A stretch of 64,000 nucleotides of DNA from an uncultured Rhodocyclaceae bacterium (GCA_907163075.1 CAJQTY010000001.1:1240001-1304000), one strand, 5' to 3'; shown: positions 38,097 to 47,749, counted from the first letter of the stretch. The notes: generated from the letters alone by a model not told the origin. Numbers and translations: made by a program.

Positions 38097-40679
38097 ATGG
38101 AAGTATCACGCATCCGGGCACTGCGCGGACCGAATCTGTGGAGCCGGCATACGGCGATCGAAGCCATCATCGCCTGTAGCGAAAGCGAGCGCGTCATTGG
38201 CCACCTGTCTGGTTTTGAGGCCCGCCTGCGTCAGCGCTTCCCGGAGATCGCCCTGCTTCAGCCGACCGTCACCGATGACGACGTGTCGATGGCGCATGCC
38301 GTCGAATTCGCCGCGCTCGGGCTGCAGGCGCAGGCCGGCTGCCCGGTAACGTTCAGCCGCACGGCGCAGACGCTGGAGCCGGGCATCTACCAGGTCGTCG
38401 TTGAATACAGCGAGGAGAGCGTCGGCCGGCTGGCCTTCGAGCTGGCGCAGGAACTCTGCCTGGCGGCGGCGGACGACCAGCCCTTCGACCTGGCCAGCGC
38501 CCTGCGCCGCCTGCGCGAACTCGACGAAGACGTGCGCCTCGGGCCGAGCACGGGTTCCATCGTCTATGCCGCCGTTGCGCGCAACATTCCCTACCGCCGG
38601 CTGACGGAAGGCAGCATGGTGCAGTTCGGCTGGGGCAGCAAGCAGCGCCGCATCCAGGCCGCGGAAACCGACCGCACCAGCGCGGTGGCCGAATCGATCG
38701 CGCAGGACAAGGAACTGACCAAGACCCTGCTCCAGGCCGCCGGTGTCCCGGTACCGGTCGGGCGCCCGGTCGACAACGCCGCGGACGCCTGGGCGGCGGC
38801 CTGCGAGATCGGCGGCGCGGTCGTCGTCAAGCCGCAGGACGGCAATCAGGGCAAGGGCGTCACCGTCAACCTGACGACCCGGGAACAGGTCGAAACCGCC
38901 TATGCAGCGGCTTTCAAAGTCAGCGACGAAGTGCTGGTCGAGCGCTACCTGCCGGGCCAGGACCATCGCATGCTGGTGATCGGCAACAAGCTGGTTGCCG
39001 CCGCCCGGCGCGAACCGCCGATGGTCATCGGCGACGGTGTGCATACCGTTCGTCAGCTCGTCGAGCGCGTCAACCGCGACCCGCGGCGCGGCGAAGGCCA
39101 TGCCACGTCGCTGACCAAGATCCGCTTCGACGACATCGCCCTCGCCCGCCTGGCGGAAGACGGCCTGACCGCCGAGTCGATCCCGGCCAAAGCGGCGCGC
39201 GTCGTCCTGCGCAACAACGCCAACCTGTCGACCGGCGGCACCGCCACCGACGTCACCGACGACGTTCATCCCGATTTCGCCGCGCGCGCCATTGCCGCCG
39301 CGCAGATGGTCGGGCTCGACATCGCCGGCGTCGACATCGTCTGCAACAACGTCCTACGCCCGCTCGAAGAGCAAGGCGGCGGCATCGTCGAGCTGAATGC
39401 CGCACCCGGTCTGCGCATGCACCTGCAGCCGTCGTTCGGCAAGGGGCGCGCGGTCGGCGAAGCGATCATCGCCAGCATGTTCGCCGACGGCGACGATGCG
39501 CGCATCCCGCTCGTCGCCGTTGCCGGCACCAACGGGAAAACAACCACGGTGCGGCTGATCGCCAGCATTCTCGGCAGCAAGGGCCTGCGCGTCGGCATGA
39601 CCAGCACCGACGGCGTCTATATCGAAGGCAAGCGCATCGACACCGGCGATTGCAGCGGTCCGAAGAGTGCCAGGAATGTGCTCTTCCACCCCGACGTCGA
39701 TGCGGCGGTCATGGAAACGGCGCGCGGCGGCGTCCTGCGCGAGGGCCTCGGTTTCGACCGCTGCGACGTGGCCGTGATCACCAATATCGGCAGCGGCGAT
39801 CACCTCGGCCTGTCCTACATCAGCACCGTCGAAGACCTGTCGGTCGTCAAGCGGGTCATCGTCCAGAACGTCAAGCCGGATACCGGCGTCGCCGTGCTCA
39901 ATGCGGCCGATCCGATGGTCGCCCGCATGGCTGATTCGTGCCCGGGCAAGGTCACTTTTTTCGCCTGCGACCGCAACCATCGGGTGATGGCCATGCACCG
40001 CGCGCGCGGCAAGCGCATCATCTACCTCGACGGCGATTCGATCGTGGCCTCCGAAGGTGGCTTCACGCACCGCATCCCGCTCAGCAAAATCCCGGTTACC
40101 GCCAATGGCGCCATCGGCTTCCAGATCGAAAACGCGATGGCCGCTACCGGCGCGGGCTGGGCGCTCGGACTGGACTGGGCAGTGATCGAGGCCGGTCTGG
40201 CCGGCTTTGTCAACGATGCGCAATCGGCTCCCGGCCGCTTCAATCTGTTCGACTATCGCGGGGCGACGCTGATCGCCGATTACGGCCACAACCCGGACGC
40301 CATCCAGGCGCTGGTCAATGCCATCGACAACATGCCGTGCACGCCCGCGAGCCGCCGGTCGGTCGTCATCAGCGGCGCCGGTGACCGGCGTGACGAGGAC
40401 ATCCGTCAGCAAACGGAAATCCTCGGCGATGCGTTCGACCGGATCGTGCTCTACCAGGATCAATGCCAGCGCGGACGCGCCGACGGCGAGGTGCTGGCGC
40501 TGCTGCAACTGGGGCTGAAGAATGCCAGGCGCGCCAGCGACATCAGGGAAATCCGCGGCGAGTTCGTAGCCATCGATACGGCGCTCGAATCGCTCAAGCC
40601 CGGCGATCTGTGCCTGATCCTGATCGATCAGATCGATGAGGCGCTGGCGCATATTACCAAGCGGGTAGCCGAGGCTTAG
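38097..40679 (+). CDS. cphA: Cyanophycin synthetase CphA
   Basis: An 860-residue enzyme that polymerises aspartate and arginine into cyanophycin granules, an intracellular nitrogen store. The N-terminal domain (about 1-160), ATP-grasp (VVVKPQDGNQGKGV near 245) and Mur ligase P-loop (AVAGTNGKTTTVRL near 480) are all present, as is the C-terminal Mur ligase domain (LIADYGHNPDAIQALV, SGAGDRRDEDI). I start at ATG 38097 with AAGAGGA upstream, so the protein begins MEVSRIRALRGPNLW in line with the family. No cyanophycinase is in the window. Confidence 0.95.
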   Translation: MEVSRIRALRGPNLWSRHTAIEAIIACSESERVIGHLSGFEARLRQRFPEIALLQPTVTDDDVSMAHAVEFAALGLQAQAGCPVTFSRTAQTLEPGIYQVVVEYSEESVGRLAFELAQELCLAAADDQPFDLASALRRLRELDEDVRLGPSTGSIVYAAVARNIPYRRLTEGSMVQFGWGSKQRRIQAAETDRTSAVAESIAQDKELTKTLLQAAGVPVPVGRPVDNAADAWAAACEIGGAVVVKPQDGNQGKGVTVNLTTREQVETAYAAAFKVSDEVLVERYLPGQDHRMLVIGNKLVAAARREPPMVIGDGVHTVRQLVERVNRDPRRGEGHATSLTKIRFDDIALARLAEDGLTAESIPAKAARVVLRNNANLSTGGTATDVTDDVHPDFAARAIAAAQMVGLDIAGVDIVCNNVLRPLEEQGGGIVELNAAPGLRMHLQPSFGKGRAVGEAIIASMFADGDDARIPLVAVAGTNGKTTTVRLIASILGSKGLRVGMTSTDGVYIEGKRIDTGDCSGPKSARNVLFHPDVDAAVMETARGGVLREGLGFDRCDVAVITNIGSGDHLGLSYISTVEDLSVVKRVIVQNVKPDTGVAVLNAADPMVARMADSCPGKVTFFACDRNHRVMAMHRARGKRIIYLDGDSIVASEGGFTHRIPLSKIPVTANGAIGFQIENAMAATGAGWALGLDWAVIEAGLAGFVNDAQSAPGRFNLFDYRGATLIADYGHNPDAIQALVNAIDNMPCTPASRRSVVISGAGDRRDEDIRQQTEILGDAFDRIVLYQDQCQRGRADGEVLALLQLGLKNARRASDIREIRGEFVAIDTALESLKPGDLCLILIDQIDEALAHITKRVAEA

Positions 40680-40791
40680 TTTAATATGACGCTTGCCGGT
40701 CATCGATCGATGAAGGAGCAGTAAGCGGCTGCTACTTAAGCGGGTTTCGTCACCACCAACAAGAACGTCGCAAGGCACAAAAGAGGGAGCC

Positions 40792-42651
40792 ATGCATACT
40801 CGCCAAGCACTTCCCGCGTTGACCGTCAGCGCCATCGGCGTCGTTTTTGGCGACATCGGCACCAGCCCTCTTTATGCCATGAAGGAAATTTTCAATGGCC
40901 ACCACCCGATTCCGGTGACGCCTGAAAATATTCTCGGCATTCTCTCGCTGGTCTTCTGGTCGATCATGGTGCTCGTCTCGATCAAGTACGTGGCCGTGAT
41001 CATGCGCGCCGACAACAAGGGCGAAGGCGGGTCGCTGGCCTTGCTCGCGCTGATCACCGAACGCGCCCGGAACACCGGCATGACCTGGGCCGTCACCCTG
41101 CTCGGCCTGTTCGCCGCGGCCCTGTTCTACGGCGACAGCATGATCACGCCGGCGATTTCGGTGCTTTCCGCCGTCGAAGGGCTGGAGATCGTCACCCCGG
41201 CCCTGAAACCCTATGTCCTGCCGATTACTCTGCTCGTGCTGACCGGCCTTTTCTTCATCCAGAAGCGGGGAACCGCAACCGTCGGCATGCTTTTCGGCCC
41301 GATCATGGTTCTCTGGTTCGCCATCCTGGGCCTGCTTGGAGCGCTCGAAGTGGCGCGCAACCCTAGCGTACTCGTGGCTCTCAACCCGCTTTATGCCATC
41401 GGCTTCATCGGCGCGCACAGCAAACTCGCCTTTCTCGCCCTGGGTTCGGTGGTGCTGGCGGTGACCGGCGGCGAGGCGCTGTATACCGACATGGGCCATT
41501 TTGGACGCTTTCCCATTCGCCTCGCCTGGTTTGGTTTTGTGATGCCGACCCTGGTGCTCAATTATTTCGGCCAGGGCGCGCTCCTGCTCAACGAGCCGGC
41601 GGCGATCACCAGTCCGTTCTTCCATCTGGGGCCGGGCTGGGCCATCGTTCCGATGGTCATAATGGCCACGGTGGCGACGGTGATCGCCTCGCAGGCGGTG
41701 ATCTCGGGCGCCTTTTCCGTAGCCCGCCAGGCAATCCAGATGGGCTTCCTGCCGCGCATGCTGATCGTGCACACCTCGGGCAAGGCGGAAGGCCAGATCT
41801 ATGTGCCGTTCACCAACTGGACCCTCTATCTGGCCGTCGTCGCACTGGTCATCGGCTTCCAGAATTCGTCCAATCTTGCCGCCGCCTATGGCATCGCGGT
41901 CACCGGAACGATGCTGATCGACACCATCCTGGTCGCTTTCGTCATGGTACTGCTGTGGGGCTGGCACTGGTCGGCGGTGGCGGCCGTCGCTGGGTCGCTG
42001 CTGGCGATCGATATTGCGTTCTTTTCGGCCAATGCGATCAAGATTCCGGAGGGCGGCTGGTTCCCGATCGCCATGGGGCTGGCTTCATTTACCGTGCTCA
42101 CCACGTGGCGGCTTGGCCGCCGCCTGGTCGGCGAGGGAATGGCCAAGCAAAGCATCCCGATGAATTCCTTCCTCGATTCGATCGCCAACGTGCATCGCAT
42201 CGACGGCACCGCCGTCTTCATGACCAGTTCCAAGGATGGCGTCCCTCCGGCCTTGCTGCACAACCTCAAGCACAACCAGGTGCTCCATGACCGGGTCGTT
42301 CTGGTCACTGTCCAGACGACCAACACGCCGCACGTCACCGAGCTGGACCGCGTTTATCTGCACCGGATGCGCCGTGGTTTTGTGCGCGTGATCATCCGTT
42401 ACGGGTTCATGGAAGATCCGGACATTCCGCATGCACTGGAGCGCTGCAAACGTTTCGGCGAAAGTTTCGACATCCTGGAAACCACTTTCTACCTGTCGCG
42501 CGAAACGATCGTGCCGACGTTCAGGCGCAAGATTTCGCCGCTGCGTGCCCGCCTGTTCGGGCTGATGTCAAAAAATGCGACCAGTGCGACCGAGTTTTTC
42601 AAGATCCCCACCGACCGCGTCGTCGAACTGGGAACGCAACTCGTCATTTGA
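40792..42651 (+). CDS. kup: Low-affinity K+ transporter Kup
   Basis: A 619-residue K+/H+ symporter with about twelve membrane helices. The start [20 protein letters not shown] is the family hallmark. [15 protein letters not shown] and the soluble C-terminal domain ([22 protein letters not shown]) follow. Length is normal. An AGGGAG element precedes ATG 40792. It lies 112 bp after cphA and probably has its own promoter. Confidence 0.95.
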   Translation: MHTRQALPALTVSAIGVVFGDIGTSPLYAMKEIFNGHHPIPVTPENILGILSLVFWSIMVLVSIKYVAVIMRADNKGEGGSLALLALITERARNTGMTWAVTLLGLFAAALFYGDSMITPAISVLSAVEGLEIVTPALKPYVLPITLLVLTGLFFIQKRGTATVGMLFGPIMVLWFAILGLLGALEVARNPSVLVALNPLYAIGFIGAHSKLAFLALGSVVLAVTGGEALYTDMGHFGRFPIRLAWFGFVMPTLVLNYFGQGALLLNEPAAITSPFFHLGPGWAIVPMVIMATVATVIASQAVISGAFSVARQAIQMGFLPRMLIVHTSGKAEGQIYVPFTNWTLYLAVVALVIGFQNSSNLAAAYGIAVTGTMLIDTILVAFVMVLLWGWHWSAVAAVAGSLLAIDIAFFSANAIKIPEGGWFPIAMGLASFTVLTTWRLGRRLVGEGMAKQSIPMNSFLDSIANVHRIDGTAVFMTSSKDGVPPALLHNLKHNQVLHDRVVLVTVQTTNTPHVTELDRVYLHRMRRGFVRVIIRYGFMEDPDIPHALERCKRFGESFDILETTFYLSRETIVPTFRRKISPLRARLFGLMSKNATSATEFFKIPTDRVVELGTQLVI

Positions 42652-42980
42652 AACGGTGCCGCAGGAGCGCTGCCGCCGCGCCCGGAAATTCCATCCGGCC
42701 GTCGCTTTCGAACCAATTCTGGAAACCGCACTTAACGCAGAGGGCGCAGAGAAAAGCCGCGGGAACGCAAAGTCTTAAGGGAATGAGGCGACTCACTCGG
42801 AAGGAACGACCGGTTTTCCCTCGGCGATCTCTGTGTCTCTGCGATCTCAGCGTTGAAAAAGGTTTCGACTGAGTCGGAGAATGACTGAGGTATATCACTC
42901 GCGATAACGTGGGTGTCCCCGATTTATGCAGTAAGACTATGGGGTAATGCCGGATACTCTCTATCCCGATTGTTTCCTTT
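42652..42980. repeat. Gap with an AACGCAGAG-type inverted repeat
   Basis: Between kup and the RES toxin, AACGCAGAGGGCGCAGAG starts at 42734 and a related inverted sequence ending CTCAGCGTT stops at 42854. Such elements recur between genes in many betaproteobacteria. No gene was seen in this gap. Confidence 0.45.
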
Positions 42981-43454
42981 TCACGCGCCGAAGCGGGGAT
43001 CGTAGGACCAACGCCGAACGCTCATGGCGGTGATGCTCGCGGCATCAGGATGGGCTGGATTGATCAGGATGTTCTGCTCTTCCGGGACGATTACGGATGG
43101 CACGAGAAGGATGGCGGAACTGTCCGCGGCGACCCATTGATCGCCGTAGAGCACGCTGGCTCTTCCCGAGGGGAGGGCATCCCAGCCCACCGGTGCAGAC
43201 AGGTGGCTGATTTCCTGCCTCGCCAGCCATACCGCATCAGGGATATCGATCTCGACCAGGTAGCGATTGAACGGCAGCCCGGAGGTCGGAAAGTGGACAA
43301 CGGTTTCCAGGACCGTAAGGGCTATCGTGGGCGACGTGTAGAGGAGGGGGATTCCGATGCTATTCCAGCGGCCACCATCCATCTTGGCGCCGGTGCCGCT
43401 CATGTCATTGGCTGAATAAGCGATGGCCTCCGTAGCAATACGGTAGGCCAGCAT
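42981..43454 (-). CDS. RES-domain toxin (NAD+-degrading type)
   Basis: A 157-residue RES protein. The YRI, GGRWN and PLLYTSPTIALTVLE segments contain the conserved Arg and Ser, and the following Glu, that name the fold and line the NAD+ site. RES toxins deplete NAD+ by phosphorolysis. The start codon shares one base with the stop codon of the upstream antitoxin gene (TGATG), so they are co-translated. This is the usual Xre-RES order. Confidence 0.88.
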   Translation of the reverse strand: MLAYRIATEAIAYSANDMSGTGAKMDGGRWNSIGIPLLYTSPTIALTVLETVVHFPTSGLPFNRYLVEIDIPDAVWLARQEISHLSAPVGWDALPSGRASVLYGDQWVAADSSAILLVPSVIVPEEQNILINPAHPDAASITAMSVRRWSYDPRFGA

Positions 43455-44005
43455 CAGGCATAGCCCCCCGATTGCATACGGGCAAGGAGGTTCGAGACGA
43501 TGCCAAAGCCCTCTTCGTTGACGAGGTACGTCGCCGGCGTCTTACCGCCCAGCGCTGCCGTGGGCGTCTCGATCCACCGGGCCACCCACTTTGCCGCATC
43601 GAACCCCGTCGGGTCGCCGGATTCCTCGATCATGACCTCGACCTGGCCGATGAGCTTCTCGACGCCGAGCAGGCGCGCCGACATTTCAGGCGTCAGCACT
43701 TCCTTATTGGCCGCCTTGCGCTTAACCGTCGAGGAGGGGAAACTCAAGATGCTGTAGAGGCGCTCGCGAGGTAGATTCATCAGGCCGGCGATTTCTCCGA
43801 CGTCACCAGCGGGAATGCCGCGCTGAATGATCTCGAAGCGCTCGACCGGAGTGGCCAGAAAAGCGGTGGCAAACCGGCTCCACCTTGGGTGGGGGCTCTT
43901 TTTATTCCCCGGCAGGCCACGCGCACCAGTAAGCTGGCGACCCGGCTTTGCTTCGAGCTGGAGAGGCAGCTTTGATTTGGTCTTGCCTTCGATCGTAACG
44001 CTCAT
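43454..44005 (-). CDS. Xre/MbcA/ParS-type antitoxin (DUF2384)
   Basis: A 183-residue antitoxin to the RES toxin that follows. The N-terminal part has a helix-turn-helix-like region (AGDVGEIAGLMNLPRERLYSIL). The C-terminal DUF2384 domain contains LLGVEKLIGQVEVMIEES, AAKWVARWIETPTAALGG and the end GFGIVSNLLARMQSGGYA, which inserts into the toxin active site in solved pairs. ATG 44005 is taken as the start, since it has a GAGGTAA element in front and the upstream extension lacks support. Confidence 0.85.
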   Translation of the reverse strand: MSVTIEGKTKSKLPLQLEAKPGRQLTGARGLPGNKKSPHPRWSRFATAFLATPVERFEIIQRGIPAGDVGEIAGLMNLPRERLYSILSFPSSTVKRKAANKEVLTPEMSARLLGVEKLIGQVEVMIEESGDPTGFDAAKWVARWIETPTAALGGKTPATYLVNEEGFGIVSNLLARMQSGGYA

Positions 44006-44252
44006 GATTACCTCTTTGTGTTCGATTGGTTCAATTGATACCTTATCATAGACCAAACAAGACAGAACAGGGTTCCGTATTGATGGTGCCTGAGTATTGT
44101 CACCGCCAAAACAAGGCCCTGGCGATCCAATGGATAGCCCGGGGCTTGGAAGCCAGTTTGAGCCCGGAACCGTTTTCGCATGAGGCGGGGAGTGCAAGCC
44201 TTGTTGCCGAACCGAGCGCAGGCTTCGTTCCCAAATCCGGCGCGGGTGGTTC

Positions 44253-45104
44253 TCAAGCCTTGCCGCGGCTGCCAAAGAGCTTGAAGTAATGCTGTGCCAT
44301 GCGCATCACGTCGCCTTGCACGGCGGCAATCAGTTTTTGCGGGTTGTATTCCGTCGGATGCTCATGCAGATATGCGCGAAAGCCGTCGCCGTAGGTCTTT
44401 TTCAGGGCCGTCGAGATATAGACCTTGGCCGTGCCCAGGGAAATCAGCCGGTGGAACACGCCATCGTGCAGGCCGCTGCCGCCGTGCAATACCATCGGGA
44501 GGCCGGTTGCGGCGACCATGCGCTGCAGGTGGTCGTAGCGAATGTCCGCCGCGCTCCGGTAAAACCCGCGCGCGGTGCCGATGGCCGGCGCGTAGCAGCA
44601 AATTCCGGTTTCCCGGATAAACGCCACCAGTTTTTCCTCCGGGATCTGCTCGCCTTCGACGTCGCTCCCGACGTCGTCCTCGACGCCGGCGACGGCCACC
44701 ACTTCGCCTTCGACGTGAGCGCCGAATCCGGCGGCAAATTGGGTCATCTCGCGGGTAATCCGGAAATTTTCTTCAAACGACAGCCCTGTGCCGTCGAAAA
44801 GAACTGAATTCCAGCCCAGTTGAAGACACTCCCTGGCGATCGCCGGATCCGGGCAATGGTCCAGATGCAGTGTTACCGGGACTGAAACCCGCCCGGCCAT
44901 CGTCGAAAACATGTCCTTGACGACCTTGGCGCCCCAGAATTTGACGGTCTTGACCGAAATCTGAACAATCAGCGGCGAGCGCGCCCGCTCGGCGGCCTTG
45001 ATCAGGCCATCGAGCGTCAGGTCATCGACGGCGTTGAACGCGACAACGCCGTACCGTTGTTCAAATGCCGGATTCAGTATTTCCGGCAGGCTGACCATGG
45101 GCAT
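44253..45104 (-). CDS. Class II fructose/ketose-bisphosphate aldolase
   Basis: A 283-residue zinc aldolase. PVTLHLDHCPD carries the catalytic Asp and a zinc His, HVEGEV a ligand region, and MVLHGGSGL the phosphate-binding loop. The family (FbaA, GatY, KbaY) splits ketose phosphates into dihydroxyacetone phosphate and an aldehyde. Several residues near GICCYAPAIGTARGFYR differ from the usual housekeeping pattern (VDALAVAIGTSHG-like), so a specialised substrate is likely. Directly upstream is the wreck of a sugar-alcohol-type dehydrogenase, which suggests a decayed sugar catabolic cluster. Confidence 0.82.
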   Translation of the reverse strand: MPMVSLPEILNPAFEQRYGVVAFNAVDDLTLDGLIKAAERARSPLIVQISVKTVKFWGAKVVKDMFSTMAGRVSVPVTLHLDHCPDPAIARECLQLGWNSVLFDGTGLSFEENFRITREMTQFAAGFGAHVEGEVVAVAGVEDDVGSDVEGEQIPEEKLVAFIRETGICCYAPAIGTARGFYRSAADIRYDHLQRMVAATGLPMVLHGGSGLHDGVFHRLISLGTAKVYISTALKKTYGDGFRAYLHEHPTEYNPQKLIAAVQGDVMRMAQHYFKLFGSRGKA

Positions 45105-45142
45105 CGCATCTTCCTTTCCTCAAAAAGTTGGAACAACGGCTG

Positions 45143-45278
45143 TCATACGCACGAATACCCACCATCGATGACGATGTCGCAGCCGGTGGGATACGTCGAT
45201 GCTTTGACCGATCCCCTGCGCGCCTCCGCTAACGATCGCCTTCTTTCCGGTCAGCCTGAACTTATCGATGATCGACAT
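45143..45278 (-). pseudogene. Short-chain dehydrogenase gene with large internal deletion
   Basis: From ATG 45278 the minus strand reads MSIIDKFRLTGKKAIVSGG followed by AQGIGQSI, the exact start of an SDR with its nucleotide-binding TGxxxGIG pattern. After about 26 codons it jumps, in another frame, to YPTGCDIVIDGGYSCV and a stop at 45143-45145, the typical end of the same kind of SDR. About 200 codons between these ends are missing. The gene is dead. It stood just upstream of the class II aldolase, probably in one sugar-use operon. Confidence 0.8.
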
Positions 45279-45529
45279 CCCGCTTCCCCATGCTCAAAAG
45301 GAATTCCTCTAGCGCACTCAGTGCCCCCCCGCCAGGACAGGCCCAGCCGCCGACGCCGGGCAAACCCGGGAATCAGACGGACTTAAGGCAAGGCGCCATG
45401 GCCAGCTTATACTATCCGGCTTGCGCACCAAAGGCAGCGAGGATGGCTGTATTTATCGGCGCGCCGCCGTAGTACCCGGGCGCCACAAGCCCGCGGCGCA
45501 CGCCGGGACTAAACACTGGAGGGACACTG

Positions 45530-46003
45530 ATGGCCGAGTACTGCGCGCAGGTTCTGTGGCTCCGCGGCGAGCAGGATTTCCTCGGCAACCGATACAGCCG
45601 ACGGCACTTGCTGAGCTTCGATGGCGGCATCGAGATCGCCGGCTCGTCGTCGCCGCACGTCGTCCCCATCCCATTCTCCGACGCGGCGGCCGTTGATCCG
45701 GAGGAGGCGTTTGTCGCGTCCCTGTCGAGTTGCCACATGCTGTGGTTTCTTTCCATCGCCGCCAGTCACGGCTTCTGCGTCGATCGTTACCGCGATGCGG
45801 CGACCGGGGTAATGGCGAGGAACGGCGAAGGAAAAATGGCCATGTCCATGGTCACGCTCAAGCCGGAAATCCGCTTCTCCGGCGAGCGCCTGCCGACCCG
45901 CGAGGAAATCGACCAGATGCATCACGCCGCACATGCGGAATGCTTCATCGCCAATTCCGTAAAGACCGAGGTGCGCTGCGAGCCCGTGTACGTCGACCTT
46001 TAA
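45530..46003 (+). CDS. OsmC/Ohr-family peroxiredoxin-like protein
   Basis: A 157-residue OsmC-fold protein. The two redox cysteines lie in SLSSCHMLWFL and AHAECFIANS, the standard OsmC pair that reduces organic hydroperoxides. The motif DPEEAFVASLSSC and length support an OsmC-like subgroup rather than Ohr. A GGAGG element stands before ATG 45530. Transcribed alone, convergent with the PhaZ7-like gene. Confidence 0.88.
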   Translation: MAEYCAQVLWLRGEQDFLGNRYSRRHLLSFDGGIEIAGSSSPHVVPIPFSDAAAVDPEEAFVASLSSCHMLWFLSIAASHGFCVDRYRDAATGVMARNGEGKMAMSMVTLKPEIRFSGERLPTREEIDQMHHAAHAECFIANSVKTEVRCEPVYVDL

Positions 46004-46050
46004 ACTCTGTCCGCATGGGCGCCGTCGATGAAGCGGCGCCGTGTCTCACT

Positions 46051-47226
46051 CTACGGCTTCGACGGCCGCGCCGTGCCGGCGTAACTGCCCTTGCACGCCG
46101 CCCCGCGACAGTCGCTCGTCAGCATCTGCGCGATGATCGGGCCGGCGTAGTTGCGCGCGCCGAAGTGGCCGACGCCGCCGAGATCGCGCGGCACCAGGCG
46201 GCGAAAGTCCTTGTCGACCTGCTCGACCCACGCCGGCAGCGGTTTCTCGGGTTTGGCGCCGACGTCGAGTTGGGCGCGCACGTTGTCGGCCGGTTCGAAA
46301 AGCGGCCCGGTGAAGCACTTTATCGGGGTCGGTACCGACGCCACCATTGCCAGCGGACAATGAATGTCGTCCTGGCGACCGGCACTGATCGTGTAGAACG
46401 CGACCTCCGGGTGCCGTAGCGGCGCACGCCGCAGGCTGTGCTCGCTCTGGCTGGCGGTCCACCGGTTGACCCCGATCCACCAGGGCAGATCGGGGAAGAA
46501 GCCGAACTGGTAGAAAGCATCTGGCTGCCCACTCTGCTCGGACATGCAGGTCGCGGCCACATAAGTGCCCCAGACGCAGGTATTGAGCCCGCGAATGCCG
46601 CCGGCGATGTTGATGAAGCGGCGTACCGACGCCCAGGCTTTTTCATCCTTGCCGAATTTTTCATCCGAGTAGTAGTCGAGCGCCGCCAGGGACATCGACG
46701 CCCCGAGCGAGTGACCGACGACATCGACCTTGGCGCTGCCCGTATAGGCTTTCACCGACTGGATGAATCTCCAGATGACTTCGTATTTCGCCGGCTGATG
46801 GAAATTGCTCGCCGTACGGCTGAATTCCTGCTCCTGCTTGCCGGGGTCGAGGTAGGTGACGCCGAAGATTTCGCAATCGCTGTAGCCGCGGGTCTTCAGT
46901 TCTTCGTACACCGAACGGTGCTCCGGCTTGCCGGCGCGCAGCGGCCCTGGCGAATCCCAGCCGATCGCGCTGTCGCCGTTGCCATGAACCAGCACTACCG
47001 GGGTATGCGTACCTTTGCCCTGACACCCCTCGCCACCGCCGAAGCCGCCGAAGGGCGCCTGCGGCGCAAACCCGCCCGCGTATTGGGCTGGCTTGCTCAG
47101 GGCGTTGACGCAGAACGGAAAGTTGAACGTGCCGCAGTCGAGCGCCTGGGCAGTGCCGATCGTCATCAGTACGCCGAGTAAAGCCAGACAGCGGGCGGGT
47201 TTTGTTGACATTTGCAGCGTTTTCAT
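46051..47226 (-). CDS. phaZ7: Extracellular PHB depolymerase, PhaZ7-like
   Basis: A 391-residue secreted alpha/beta hydrolase. After a signal peptide (ending near TAQA-LDCG) the sequence closely follows Paucimonas PhaZ7, the depolymerase that attacks amorphous PHB: QYAGGFAP, TPVVLVHGNGDSAIGWD, RSVYEELKTRGYSDCEIFGV and RFINIAGGIRGL. The catalytic triad is Ser in GHSLG (AHSMG in PhaZ7), Asp in SAGRQDDIHC and His in GVGHFGARN. Similarity is judged from memory of the PhaZ7 sequence. It probably degrades PHB released from other cells, or serves as a general esterase. Confidence 0.82.
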   Translation of the reverse strand: MKTLQMSTKPARCLALLGVLMTIGTAQALDCGTFNFPFCVNALSKPAQYAGGFAPQAPFGGFGGGEGCQGKGTHTPVVLVHGNGDSAIGWDSPGPLRAGKPEHRSVYEELKTRGYSDCEIFGVTYLDPGKQEQEFSRTASNFHQPAKYEVIWRFIQSVKAYTGSAKVDVVGHSLGASMSLAALDYYSDEKFGKDEKAWASVRRFINIAGGIRGLNTCVWGTYVAATCMSEQSGQPDAFYQFGFFPDLPWWIGVNRWTASQSEHSLRRAPLRHPEVAFYTISAGRQDDIHCPLAMVASVPTPIKCFTGPLFEPADNVRAQLDVGAKPEKPLPAWVEQVDKDFRRLVPRDLGGVGHFGARNYAGPIIAQMLTSDCRGAACKGSYAGTARPSKP

Positions 47227-47618
47227 GCCATGCGCTCCGTAAATTTGACGACTATTTGATCGTCAGCTTACCCGAATTCGTGGCGCTGTTTAGTGTCGCC
47301 GACGCGATAGCCCAGCCAGCATGCACAAGCCGGATCGCCCCAGGCGCTACCGCCATCCGCGAAGCCGACAACGAACGGCGCTTTGACCGGAGCATAATCG
47401 GCCACAAAGGAGAAGCCGCCTGAAGTGGCTCCGGCTGGATGCGCGCAAGCGGTGCTTTTTTGGCCTGATGTTGTCCGTGCGAGTGATACGTAGTGTCGTC
47501 ATATTCGTTTCTCCTTTGAGCAGCTTGAACGTCAGGCGAAATCCAATTCAATCGATTTTCCCGCAGTAAAATACCGCCTACGTATCCGAATCAATTCGAC
47601 GAGTACAGTTTGTGGCAA
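47227..47618. other. Gap upstream of the PhaZ7-like gene
   Basis: No gene recognised. The sequence holds the promoter side of the minus-strand depolymerase gene and adjoins the four-site operator that starts at 47619. Confidence 0.3.
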
Positions 47619-47749
47619 GCGCGGTTACAAACGGGTTACATCCGGTTCGACAAAATCCGGCCCGACTGTTGGCATCGCCAACAATGTTTACTCAAAAGTG
47701 GTCAGCTGCATTCGGTCAAAACAGATCCGTAACCGGTTTGTAACCGCGA
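47619..47749. promoter_or_regulatory. Four-site operator: paired GGTTAC direct repeats in inverted arms
   Basis: Left arm: GGTTACA at 47623-47629 and again at 47634-47640, an 11-bp period. Right arm: GTAACC at 47729-47734 and 47740-47745, the same motif inverted, also 11 bp apart. The arms (21 bp) match at about 18 positions. In the middle of the 89-bp interval is a perfect hairpin TGTTGGC-ATC-GCCAACA (47667-47683). Eleven-bp direct repeats of a 7-bp box are typical of OmpR/PhoB-type response regulators. It lies between the divergent PhaZ7-like and patatin genes. Confidence 0.6.

Noticed and set aside
44008-44289. Short frames between the Xre antitoxin and the aldolase
   Set aside because: They overlap the upstream extension of the antitoxin frame and the aldolase C-terminus. 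No family or start signal supports them.
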